From positions 646,169-710,168 of the forward strand of contig NZ_LFIJ01000001.1 of the NCBI RefSeq assembly GCF_001187555.1: a DNA stretch of 64,000 bases, read 5' to 3'. The notes under the pieces were generated by a model that did no database searches, was not told the origin of the DNA, and saw only the letters and a program-made list of their open reading frames with translations. Within the stretch, counting starts at the first letter, position 1. Each line of letters opens with the position of its first letter. The DNA is from Gilvimarinus polysaccharolyticus. GTDB lineage: Bacteria > Pseudomonadota > Gammaproteobacteria > Pseudomonadales > Cellvibrionaceae. This document shows positions 44,024-51,838 of this stretch, one piece after another. The position numbers were made by a program, and so were the translations under genes.

Positions 44024-44949
44024 CGGCTATTGCTTTGTTACTTGCTGTATTGCTCGATTACCGTTTAGGAGAGCCGGCGCGTTTTCATCCGCTAGTTGGT
44101 TTTGGTTTTTGCGCCGATAAAATAGAACAACGTTTGAATCGTAGCGCTATTAACGGGCGGCTAATGGGTGTGTTGGCATTGTTGCTGTGTCTGGTGCCGG
44201 CGCTGTTGGTCAGTAGTTGGCTGTGGTGGTGGCTGTTAAAAAATTACCCGTTGTTGGCCATTGTTGTGGGCGCTATAGGTTTGTATTTCACAGTGGGCTG
44301 GCGCAGTTTGTTACAGCATGTAATGGCGGTGCAAGTTGCACTGGAAACGCCAGATTTACCCAAGGCTCGCGCTGCCGTGGGGCGTATTGTTAGCCGTGAT
44401 TGCGAACAGGCCGATAGCTTGCAGGTACGCCGCGCGGCGCTCGAGTCGCTGCTTGAAAATAGCGCCGATGCAGTGGTTGCGCCGCTGTTTTGGTTTGCCG
44501 TGGCGGGTTTGCCGGGCGCAATTGTGTACCGCTTAAGCAACACCTTAGATGCCATGTGGGGCTATAAAAACAATCGCTTTTGGCATTTTGGTTGGGCGGC
44601 AGCGCGCTGGGATGATGTGTTAAATTTTTTACCGGCACGCTTAACCGCGTTAGCCTTTGCTGCCGTGGGCGATGCCGCCGGGGCTTTGCAAAGCTGGCGT
44701 AACAGCGCGGGCAACTGGGCGAGCCCTAATGCCGGCCCGGTTATTAGTGCCGGTGCCGGAGCCTTGCAGCTAAGCTTGGGCGGCGGCGCTTTTTATCATA
44801 AACGTTGGCAAGATAAACCCGCGACAGCTGGCGCACAACCGGCCGCAGATGCAATACCGCGCGCCGTGGCATTGGTTAATCGTGCGTTGGTGTTGTTAGT
44901 GGTTGTATTTATGTTGGCGGCGCTCTTTATTAATGGCGCGATACACTAA
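44017..44949 (+). CDS. cbiB: Adenosylcobinamide-phosphate synthase
   Basis: Membrane enzyme that attaches aminopropanol phosphate to adenosylcobyric acid. The frame is open from 43813, inside cobS, but the protein similarity begins at TAIALLLAVLLDYRLGEPARFHPLVGFG, so the start is placed at GTG 44017, overlapping the cobS stop by 7 bases. About 310 residues, normal for CbiB/CobD-type synthases. Conserved RRAALESLLENSADA. The start could be a few codons later. Confidence 0.9.
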   Translation: MVTAIALLLAVLLDYRLGEPARFHPLVGFGFCADKIEQRLNRSAINGRLMGVLALLLCLVPALLVSSWLWWWLLKNYPLLAIVVGAIGLYFTVGWRSLLQHVMAVQVALETPDLPKARAAVGRIVSRDCEQADSLQVRRAALESLLENSADAVVAPLFWFAVAGLPGAIVYRLSNTLDAMWGYKNNRFWHFGWAAARWDDVLNFLPARLTALAFAAVGDAAGALQSWRNSAGNWASPNAGPVISAGAGALQLSLGGGAFYHKRWQDKPATAGAQPAADAIPRAVALVNRALVLLVVVFMLAALFINGAIH

Positions 44950-45998
44950 TGCCTAATAAGTTTGCTTGCGAGCTACCGCACGGCGGCGATTTAACCTACG
45001 CCAGTGCTGTTTTTGGCGAGCCGAGCGAGCCTTGGCAAGACTTGTCGACCGGGATTAGTCCTTGGGGTTATCAGTCAGAGAATATTCCCGCGCATGTTTG
45101 GCGCGACTTACCCGCCAGCAATACGATGTTGTGCCGCGCGGCGGCCGAATATTACCAATCGGCCCCAGAGTTTATTGTACCGGTGCCAGGCAGTCAGTTT
45201 GCTATTAGCCAATTACCGCAACTTGTGCCGTGCGGCTGCGTGGCATTACCGGCGATTGGTTACGCCGAGCATGGCAAAGCTTGGCAGCAGGCCGGGCACC
45301 AAATTGTGTTTTACTCATCGGTGGCGCAGTTGTGTAAGCTGGCCGAGCAGGGCGAGCTTTTGCATGCGGTGCTGATCAACCCAAACAACCCTACAGGTGA
45401 TGTTTACGCGCTTAATAGCCTAGAGTCTTTACACGGTGCGCTGCAGGGCGTGGTGGTGGTGGACGAAGCTTTTATTGATGCTCTGGCACTGCCCAGCGCG
45501 GTTACTTTACTGCCCAGTTTGCCGCGTTTGTGTGTGTTGCGCTCGGTGGGTAAGTTTTTTGGTTTGGCAGGTGTTAGGTTGGGTTTTTTTCTTAATGGCG
45601 GAGCGTTTTCCGAGCCGTTGCGACAAACTCTGCAGCCTTGGTCTGTTAGTCACCCAGCGCAGTGGATAGGCAAGCGCGCGCTTAACGATCGCGCTTGGCA
45701 AGACGCCCAAAGGTTGCGCATACACCGCGCGCAGCAACAATTATCAACCCTATTACAACGTTCTTTAGGCGATGAGTGTAGCGTGGCCAGCGGTGGTTTA
45801 TTTGTTACCTTGCGTGGGCCGTGGCACAGGCTAATGTTTTTTTACCAAGGCTTAGCCGAGCAGGGTATTTATACCCGTTGGTGTCATTGGCCCGAGCCTA
45901 CCGCCGGCAATACCAAGGGTGATGCTTGGTTGCGCTTGGGCTTGCCCATTGATGGCGGCGTTCGTTTAGCGCGGGCGTTAAAGACCCTTACTTTATAG
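44949..45998 (+). CDS. cobD: L-threonine-O-3-phosphate decarboxylase
   Basis: PLP-dependent class I aminotransferase-fold enzyme that makes (R)-1-amino-2-propanol O-phosphate. 349 residues; NPNNPTGDVYAL, VVVDEAFIDAL and the PLP Lys in SVGKFFGLAGVRLGF. Named CobC in Pseudomonas. It overlaps cbiB by one base, and its product is the substrate of CbiB. Confidence 0.93.
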   Translation: MPNKFACELPHGGDLTYASAVFGEPSEPWQDLSTGISPWGYQSENIPAHVWRDLPASNTMLCRAAAEYYQSAPEFIVPVPGSQFAISQLPQLVPCGCVALPAIGYAEHGKAWQQAGHQIVFYSSVAQLCKLAEQGELLHAVLINPNNPTGDVYALNSLESLHGALQGVVVVDEAFIDALALPSAVTLLPSLPRLCVLRSVGKFFGLAGVRLGFFLNGGAFSEPLRQTLQPWSVSHPAQWIGKRALNDRAWQDAQRLRIHRAQQQLSTLLQRSLGDECSVASGGLFVTLRGPWHRLMFFYQGLAEQGIYTRWCHWPEPTAGNTKGDAWLRLGLPIDGGVRLARALKTLTL

Positions 45999-46007
45999 GA
46001 GTAGTTT

Positions 46008-46916
46008 GTGAGCACTATTGTGAATCGTGGTGGTAAATATCTTAGCCTGTTGGCGTTACTACTTTGTCTGATGGCTGTTAGCCATAAGGCCACCGCCGAG
46101 CCGATTAATGTGGTCGATGCGCGCGGCAAATCGATTCAATTAAAGGCTCCCGCGAAACGTATTATTGCCTTGGCTCCACACTTGGTGGAAAACGTTTATA
46201 GCGCCGGGGCCGGCAACAACTTAGTCGCGGCGGTAAGTTACAGTGATTACCCGCCCGAGGCACAAAACTTACCTCAAGTGGGCAGTTACAAAACGGTAAG
46301 CTTAGAATCTATTTTGGCGCTTAAGCCCGACTTAGTATTGGTTTGGTCGTCGGGTAATGGTTTGGCTACCGCCAATCAGTTAGAGCGCTTAGGTATTACG
46401 GTGTACGTTGATGAGCCGCGCACACTGGACGATATCGCCCACGAGGTGCGTACTATTGGGCTGTTAGCGGGTACCACAACCGTGGCCAATAAAATTACCG
46501 ACGCTTGGTTGGCGCGGTTACAGATGTTGCGTCAAACACATCTCGATAGCGCCGTTGTGTCGGTGTTTTATCAAGTTTGGAACCAACCGTTGCAAACCTT
46601 AAATGGCGAGCATTTGGTGAGCGATGTAATACGGTTATGTGGTGGGCGCAACGCTTTTGCCGATGCGTTATCTTTGGCTCCTAAAATTAATGTTGAATCG
46701 GTACTGGGGCGCAACCCAGATACCATTGTCGCCAGCGGTATGGGAGAAGAGCGCCCCGAGTGGTTAGACGAGTGGCGCCAATACCCAGCATTAGCGGCGG
46801 TGACAAACAATCATCTGTTTTTTGTGCCGCCCGATCTTATTCAGCGCCATACTTTGCGAATTTTAGACGGCGCGGAACTGATGTGTGAATATTTAGATGT
46901 GGCGCGCGGCCATTAA
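46008..46916 (+). CDS. btuF: Cobalamin-binding periplasmic protein
   Basis: 302 residues, GTG start after TAGGAG. N-terminal signal peptide ending ATAEP, then a TroA/BtuF fold: RIIALAPHLVENVYSAGAG, SLESILALKPDLVLVW and the C-terminal lobe with NNHLFFVPPDLIQR. Partner of the BtuC/BtuD genes earlier in the operon, from which it has been separated by the cob genes. Confidence 0.9.
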   Translation: MSTIVNRGGKYLSLLALLLCLMAVSHKATAEPINVVDARGKSIQLKAPAKRIIALAPHLVENVYSAGAGNNLVAAVSYSDYPPEAQNLPQVGSYKTVSLESILALKPDLVLVWSSGNGLATANQLERLGITVYVDEPRTLDDIAHEVRTIGLLAGTTTVANKITDAWLARLQMLRQTHLDSAVVSVFYQVWNQPLQTLNGEHLVSDVIRLCGGRNAFADALSLAPKINVESVLGRNPDTIVASGMGEERPEWLDEWRQYPALAAVTNNHLFFVPPDLIQRHTLRILDGAELMCEYLDVARGH

Positions 46917-46951
46917 TGGGTGGCGTGTGGTTGTGCTGGCGGGAATAGAAA

Positions 46952-47490
46952 AGGTTTTTCTTAGAGTTTTGTGGAGCTATATTCTAGTTTCTACATGCCG
47001 AACCGTAATCTGGCAGTTTGAAACAAATAATTAAATTTGAAAATTAATCCGCAAATAAAGACTGTATAGAGCTACCGCTACCGCGGATTTTTTGTTTGCT
47101 CGTGTCGCCGAGCGTGGCGAGTGACTTTTCTTTGCGTGGCCAAAGCAAAGTAACCAAAAGAAAGGCCACCCCGGCGTCTGGCCCTACGGGTTCCCTCACT
47201 CCGGCCGATTTTAGGGGGCCGTATCGACATGCCGTCCATGGCCTGACGATACTTGCGTGAGCGTCCTGCTCACTTACCCCCTAAAATAGGCCTCCGTTCG
47301 GCTCAGTCGCAGGGGACCCAAAAGCGGTACTTCGTAGCAACACTGGCAGCGTTCATTGCTTGGCTGACAAGGTTTTAAAGTCTAAAAAAACTACAATAAA
47401 AACATGCGTCTCGCGAATAGTATATGTTCGTGTAGATTTCGCGGTAACGCCTTATTTGCACTAGGTTTCCATAGGAATCTACGAAGAACC
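46952..47490 (+). repeat. ~550-bp intergenic repeat, copy R2
   Basis: 36 bases after btuF. Left end AGGTTTTTCTTAGAGTTTTG, right end AATCTACGAAGAACC. Terminator-like CCGCtaccGCGG (47075-47086) followed by TTTTTT, then the shared TCGCCGAGCGTGGCGAGTGA and CCCCCTAAAATAGGCCT blocks. Lacks the ~55-base insert of R1. The remaining gap to lpxH (47491-47536) shows nothing else. Confidence 0.85.
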
Positions 47491-47536
47491 ATAACAAAAC
47501 ACTTGTCACTAACGAGCAAGCATGCCTAGAACGCGG

Positions 47537-48271
47537 TTAAGCGTTATGGGTAATAGGCCAATGCTCTAGGGTTAGCGAATCTTTATTCGCCACTAAACAC
47601 CAAGCGTTGTCATGCCAGTCGCCCAGCACAATGCGTTCGGCGGCTGCGCCATCGACTGTTAGCGGGTGACGCTGGGGCCGGTGGGTATGGCCGTGAATCA
47701 TTAAACTGGCGTTGTTTGCTTGCAATAGCTCAATCACCGCCTCGGGGGTGACATCCATGATGTCCTCGGGCTTTGAGCTGTTCATGGTTTTGCTTTTGCT
47801 ACGCAATTGCTCGGCCAGTGCGCGACGCACCGGTAACGGTTGCGCTAATGCTTGCGCTTGCCACTCGGGTGATCGCAGTTGCGCACGCAAAGCCATATAA
47901 GGTTGGTCGCGGGTGCACAAGCTATCACCGTGCAATAACACCGTAGTGCGGCCGTATAGGTCGATCACGGTTGGATCGGCCAGTAAGGTTGCACCGGCGC
48001 GCTCGGCAAACACATGCCCCAGCACAAAATCGCGGTTACCCGGCATTAGATAGATGCTAACACCACTGTCGGCCAGTGCGCGCAATTGCGCCGCCACTTC
48101 ATGGCCTAAGGGTTCGTCGTCATCGTCGCCGATCCAGGCGTCAAAAAAGTCACCTAAAATATACAGCGCGCGGGCGCCGCGTGCGCGTTGACTTAAAAAG
48201 TCGTAAAACGCCTGCACCGCTGCCGGTTGGGCAGGGTGCAAGTGTAGGTCTGATATGAAAAGAGTATTCAT
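47537..48271 (-). CDS. lpxH: UDP-2,3-diacylglucosamine hydrolase
   Basis: Calcineurin-fold Mn enzyme of lipid A synthesis, peripheral to the inner membrane. 244 residues; metal motifs ISDLHLHPAQP, GDFFDAWIGDD, GNRDF, LLHGD and IHGHTHRP all present. Two bases after ppiB, the usual ppiB-lpxH pair of gammaproteobacteria. Confidence 0.96.
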   Translation of the reverse strand: MNTLFISDLHLHPAQPAAVQAFYDFLSQRARGARALYILGDFFDAWIGDDDDEPLGHEVAAQLRALADSGVSIYLMPGNRDFVLGHVFAERAGATLLADPTVIDLYGRTTVLLHGDSLCTRDQPYMALRAQLRSPEWQAQALAQPLPVRRALAEQLRSKSKTMNSSKPEDIMDVTPEAVIELLQANNASLMIHGHTHRPQRHPLTVDGAAAERIVLGDWHDNAWCLVANKDSLTLEHWPITHNA

Positions 48272-48273
48272 GC

Positions 48274-48768
48274 TCAGTCTTTAACAGTAACGCTTTCGAT
48301 TAATACGTTCTCTAGCGGTACGTCTTGATGCATGCCTTTGTTACCGGTTTTAACTTTGCGAATTTTCTCAACCACGTCCATACCTTCGGTCACTTTACCG
48401 AATACGCAGTAGCCCCAACCTTGAGCATTTTTGCCCGAGTGGTTTAAAAAGTCGTTGTCTTGGACGTTAATAAAAAACTGTGAGCTGGCGCTGTGCGGAT
48501 CGTTGGTGCGAGCCATAGCGACTGTGCCGGCCAAGTTTTTTAGGCCGTTGTCAGCTTCGTTCTCGATCACGGGGCGGGTTTCTTTTTGTTGCATGTTTTC
48601 ATCCATGCCGCCGCCTTGCACCATAAAGCCATCGATGACACGGTGAAAAATAGTGCCAGTGTAAAAGCCGTCCTCGGCGTATTGCTTAAAGTTGGCGGCG
48701 CTTTTAGGCGCTTTGTCAAAATCCAGCTCTAAAGTGATATCGCCGTAGTTGGTGTGCAGGGTAATCAT
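48274..48768 (-). CDS. ppiB: Cyclophilin-type peptidyl-prolyl isomerase
   Basis: 164 residues without a signal peptide, so cytoplasmic. Cyclophilin core [27 protein letters not shown] and [16 protein letters not shown]. Catalyses cis-trans isomerisation of prolyl bonds. Cotranscribed with lpxH. Confidence 0.96.
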   Translation of the reverse strand: MITLHTNYGDITLELDFDKAPKSAANFKQYAEDGFYTGTIFHRVIDGFMVQGGGMDENMQQKETRPVIENEADNGLKNLAGTVAMARTNDPHSASSQFFINVQDNDFLNHSGKNAQGWGYCVFGKVTEGMDVVEKIRKVKTGNKGMHQDVPLENVLIESVTVKD

Positions 48769-48837
48769 AATGAATCCTTAAGGTCTTTCAGAAAAAGGCG
48801 CCATGATACGACGCTGGGGCCAGTTACGGAACCCACA

Positions 48838-49551
48838 TCAGTGCTCGTTAATAGAATTGATGCAAGCTTTTAAGCCTGCCAGCTCAATACTGATTAGGTG
48901 ATTAAACATTTTTGTCTGTTGTTCGGGCTGGCTTGCCGAGAAGGACACGGGCCAATGGCCGCAGTGTACCGCGCCTTCTATAGCGCCCGAGCGCACTAGC
49001 ATGGTCATGCCGTGTACCAGCGACCACGTGCTCATAGAGGCAACGCTGGCACGGTAGTCTCCAGCCGTGACGCCGTATTCTGCCAACATGTCACACAGAG
49101 TGTCATGAAGGGTTCCCTCGCAGTTGGCGCCGGCTTCAATGCAGTCTGGCTTAATGCGTTCCAGCTCGGGAGTCCAGGTAAACAGCGTGTCAAACAAATT
49201 GGGGTACTGCCGGCCAAATTGCATGTAGGTATGCCCCAGTAACCGCACCTTTTGCTCGGCGGTCTCGTTACTGGCGTGGGCTAGGGTGTCGAGTAACGCG
49301 TTATTGAGCAGGTGAAAACCCTGAGTCCGCAGATCAATCAGTAGGTCGGTTTTATCGGTAAAGTGGCTGTATACCGCCGTCGCACTTACCCCTAAGTCTT
49401 TGGCCAGCGCGCGTAAGCTAAGGTTGTCGATACTCTCGTGTTGCAGTATTTGCATGGCCCGCTCAAGCAGTGCCTCGCGCAGGTTGCCATGGTGATAACC
49501 GGCTTTTTTGTCGCTGGCCGGCTTGCGGCCGGTGGGGGTTTTACTGCTCAT
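48838..49551 (-). CDS. TetR family transcriptional regulator
   Basis: 237 residues with an N-terminal DNA-binding domain (LSLRALAKDLGVSATAVY as helix-turn-helix, SHFTDKTDLLIDL) and an unconserved ligand domain with a TetR_C-type helix bundle. Same strand as the barrel/LolA-like/MMPL genes upstream, whose operon it may regulate; the gap to the barrel stop is 86 bases. Confidence 0.87.
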   Translation of the reverse strand: MSSKTPTGRKPASDKKAGYHHGNLREALLERAMQILQHESIDNLSLRALAKDLGVSATAVYSHFTDKTDLLIDLRTQGFHLLNNALLDTLAHASNETAEQKVRLLGHTYMQFGRQYPNLFDTLFTWTPELERIKPDCIEAGANCEGTLHDTLCDMLAEYGVTAGDYRASVASMSTWSLVHGMTMLVRSGAIEGAVHCGHWPVSFSASQPEQQTKMFNHLISIELAGLKACINSINEH

Positions 49552-49637
49552 ATGCGCTATCGGTTCGCGTTATCGTAAAACCCCCAGTTTATCAGATACG
49601 TTAGTTGCTGTCGGGTGCAAAACTAACGGCACTAAAA

Positions 49638-51014
49638 CTACAGTGCCCAGCGCAGGTTTAGCAGTAAGCTGTCGTTGTGGCGATAGGCATAAAGCGTGTC
49701 CTCTGGCTGCTGCGCATCGTACTCGACTACGGTGAGCTCGGTTTGCAGCCGGTCACTCCATACCCATTTAGCACTTAGACGCCACACCGCGCCTGCATTG
49801 CCCGGTAACACTAGGGCGTAGGCCTGCAGTGTTAATCGCTCGTTGATGGCGCTATAGGTGGCGCGGGCCGAGGCGCCATTTTGCCAGCGATCTGTGTCTG
49901 TCGCACAATTACAGGTTTGGCTGCGCTGCCAGGTTAGTTCGCCAGTAAGCACTAAGTTGTGGATGCCGCTGTAATCGGCGCCCACCATGCCGCGCCATTG
50001 ATCGCCCGGTGGTGCGGAAGCTGTGGCCTCATTTTCTACCCATGTCAGCGTGCTGGACGATAGGTTGTGATACCAAGCCTGTTCGCTGCGCACTAAAAAA
50101 TTGCCGTACACCGTTTGCAAGCTAACGCCGGCGATCTGTTGCCGAGTGGTAGCCAGCGTGATCTGTGGCTGCAGGTTGGCATTTAGCTCAAAGGCGTTGG
50201 GTGCCAGCTCGTAACTGTCTACCTCGGCCAGCAGTACTTGGGTGTCTATACCGCCCCAGTGCTCGCGCCAGCGCAGGGCAAAGCCGGGTTTGTTGGTAGG
50301 TTGCTCAATCAAGAGCGGGTCGTTTGCCAGGTTACCTGTGCGCAGGGCGAGGTAGGGGTCAAACTCCTCGTAGGCGGCGGGTAAACGATCTGGCAGCGGC
50401 TCAATTAACGCGACAAAGTCCAGTCGGTTTTGCCATGTGGCGCGCACCGCTGGTACAGGTAGGCGAGTTTGCTCTAAATCTTGCTGGCCGGGCCAACGCT
50501 GATCGCGCCTAGCTAACACATCGGTTACTTTGAGTGATTCGGCCTCGCCCCAAGCAAAGGTCTGGTAGCCCGCTTTGAGCCACCAGTCGCCTTGCTCCCA
50601 CGATATATAAGTGTCAGATAAATCTAAGCGCCAGCGTCTTTGCTGGCGTTGCTCGGGGGTGAATTCGTAACCATTCCACAGGCCTGCCTGTTCTAGCTCT
50701 GGTAGCCAGTCTTGGGTTAACGAGCCCGATACGCGCGCCTTAAGCGGCCCCGAGCGCCATTCCAGCGCGCTGTATAGCTGAGTTTCTGCGCGGGTTAAAT
50801 CGGCCGATTGGCGGTTTACGTTGGCCGCTGGGCTGCGGTAGCCAAAGCCTGCGTTTTGTTGCAGCCAAGCTTTGTGCTGCCACGGGCTGTCGGCATCTAC
50901 GTTGCTGGTTTGAGAGGCAGTTTCTACGGTCGCAAAAAAGTCTTGAGCGTACGCTGGCAGTTGTAGGCCCAGCGTTAGAATGCTGGCGTAGGTAATGGTG
51001 TTAAAGATCTGCAT
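49638..51014 (-). CDS. Putative outer-membrane protein of the DUF1302 type
   Basis: 458 residues. Signal peptide ending YAQD, then a beta-rich, Trp/Arg-rich chain; features recalling DUF1302-type proteins are GDWWLKAGYQTFAWGEAESL and LPVPAVRATWQ. It ends LLLNLRWAL, barrel-like but without terminal Phe. It overlaps the LolA-like gene by one base. In other proteobacteria such proteins sit beside MMPL and LolA-like genes, suggesting lipid export, but the substrate is unknown. Confidence 0.65.
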   Translation of the reverse strand: MQIFNTITYASILTLGLQLPAYAQDFFATVETASQTSNVDADSPWQHKAWLQQNAGFGYRSPAANVNRQSADLTRAETQLYSALEWRSGPLKARVSGSLTQDWLPELEQAGLWNGYEFTPEQRQQRRWRLDLSDTYISWEQGDWWLKAGYQTFAWGEAESLKVTDVLARRDQRWPGQQDLEQTRLPVPAVRATWQNRLDFVALIEPLPDRLPAAYEEFDPYLALRTGNLANDPLLIEQPTNKPGFALRWREHWGGIDTQVLLAEVDSYELAPNAFELNANLQPQITLATTRQQIAGVSLQTVYGNFLVRSEQAWYHNLSSSTLTWVENEATASAPPGDQWRGMVGADYSGIHNLVLTGELTWQRSQTCNCATDTDRWQNGASARATYSAINERLTLQAYALVLPGNAGAVWRLSAKWVWSDRLQTELTVVEYDAQQPEDTLYAYRHNDSLLLNLRWAL

Positions 51015-51838
51015 TAGTCGAGGCCGCGCTGCATTTGTTGGGTGGTAAACAGCGATTCATCGGTGCTTTCGTTGTACACGGTATTGCTAAAACGAAACAC
51101 ACTGGCGTGCTCGCGCTCTTCGTTGCGGGTGGTGATCATTTGTAAGCGCATCGGCGTCCAGATATCACTGATCAATTGCAGTTGGTCGGCGCGAAAGAAT
51201 TTGATTCGGCCGGCGCGGTTCATCCAAATTTTGCCTTGCACCTGAACAAAATTGTCTTTGCGTATCCACAGGTGAGATTTTTCGTAGCCGGTCTCGCTGG
51301 CGACTTTGTCGGCAAACTCGGGTTTTGGCGTGGACTCGATCAACCAAGCTTCGGCGTCATCGACGGTTTCGTTAGCGCTTAATATTTTATAATCGTACCA
51401 ATCGATATTAACGCCGTTGATGTCTGAGTAAGTAAAATCGCTGCCCATAAAAGCGCCCGATTTATCGCCCGCAGCAACCCTCCGCACTTGCTTTAGTGCG
51501 GGTAAGTACAACCACGAGTCATCGTCGCGGGCGTCTTGGTAGTCGTAATTCATATAAGTGGTGCCGGCGACATCGGTAGGGCTTAAAAAGAACGAAATCG
51601 ATTTTTCGACCTCGGGCTTATCGAGCGTATACAGGCGAATATCGCGGATGCGCTCGCGGCCTTTGCGGTCGATCAATACCAATTGTGCATCGGCGCGCGA
51701 TGAGTCACCGGTGTAGCGAGTATCGACTTTTTGCATAATCTCGCGCGCCGACAGTGGCGCGTCGGGCTCGGTTGCGCCGTGGCTTACGGTTGCGCTCATT
51801 AACAGCGCGGCGGCCAGCGTGGTGAGTGATTTAATCAT
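51014..51838 (-). CDS. LolA-like outer membrane lipoprotein-sorting protein
   Basis: 274 residues from ATG 51838 (MIKSLTTLAAALLM, signal peptide, AGGAGATC upstream). The open frame goes 19 codons further, but inside the MMPL gene. The mature part has the LolA/LolB-fold features YDYQDARDDDSWLYLPAL, VAAGDKSGAFMGSDFTYSDI and IWTPMRLQMIT of the PF17131 branch. It overlaps the MMPL gene by 8 bases. Probably carries a lipid between the MMPL pump and the outer membrane. Confidence 0.83.
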   Translation of the reverse strand: MIKSLTTLAAALLMSATVSHGATEPDAPLSAREIMQKVDTRYTGDSSRADAQLVLIDRKGRERIRDIRLYTLDKPEVEKSISFFLSPTDVAGTTYMNYDYQDARDDDSWLYLPALKQVRRVAAGDKSGAFMGSDFTYSDINGVNIDWYDYKILSANETVDDAEAWLIESTPKPEFADKVASETGYEKSHLWIRKDNFVQVQGKIWMNRAGRIKFFRADQLQLISDIWTPMRLQMITTRNEEREHASVFRFSNTVYNESTDESLFTTQQMQRGLD

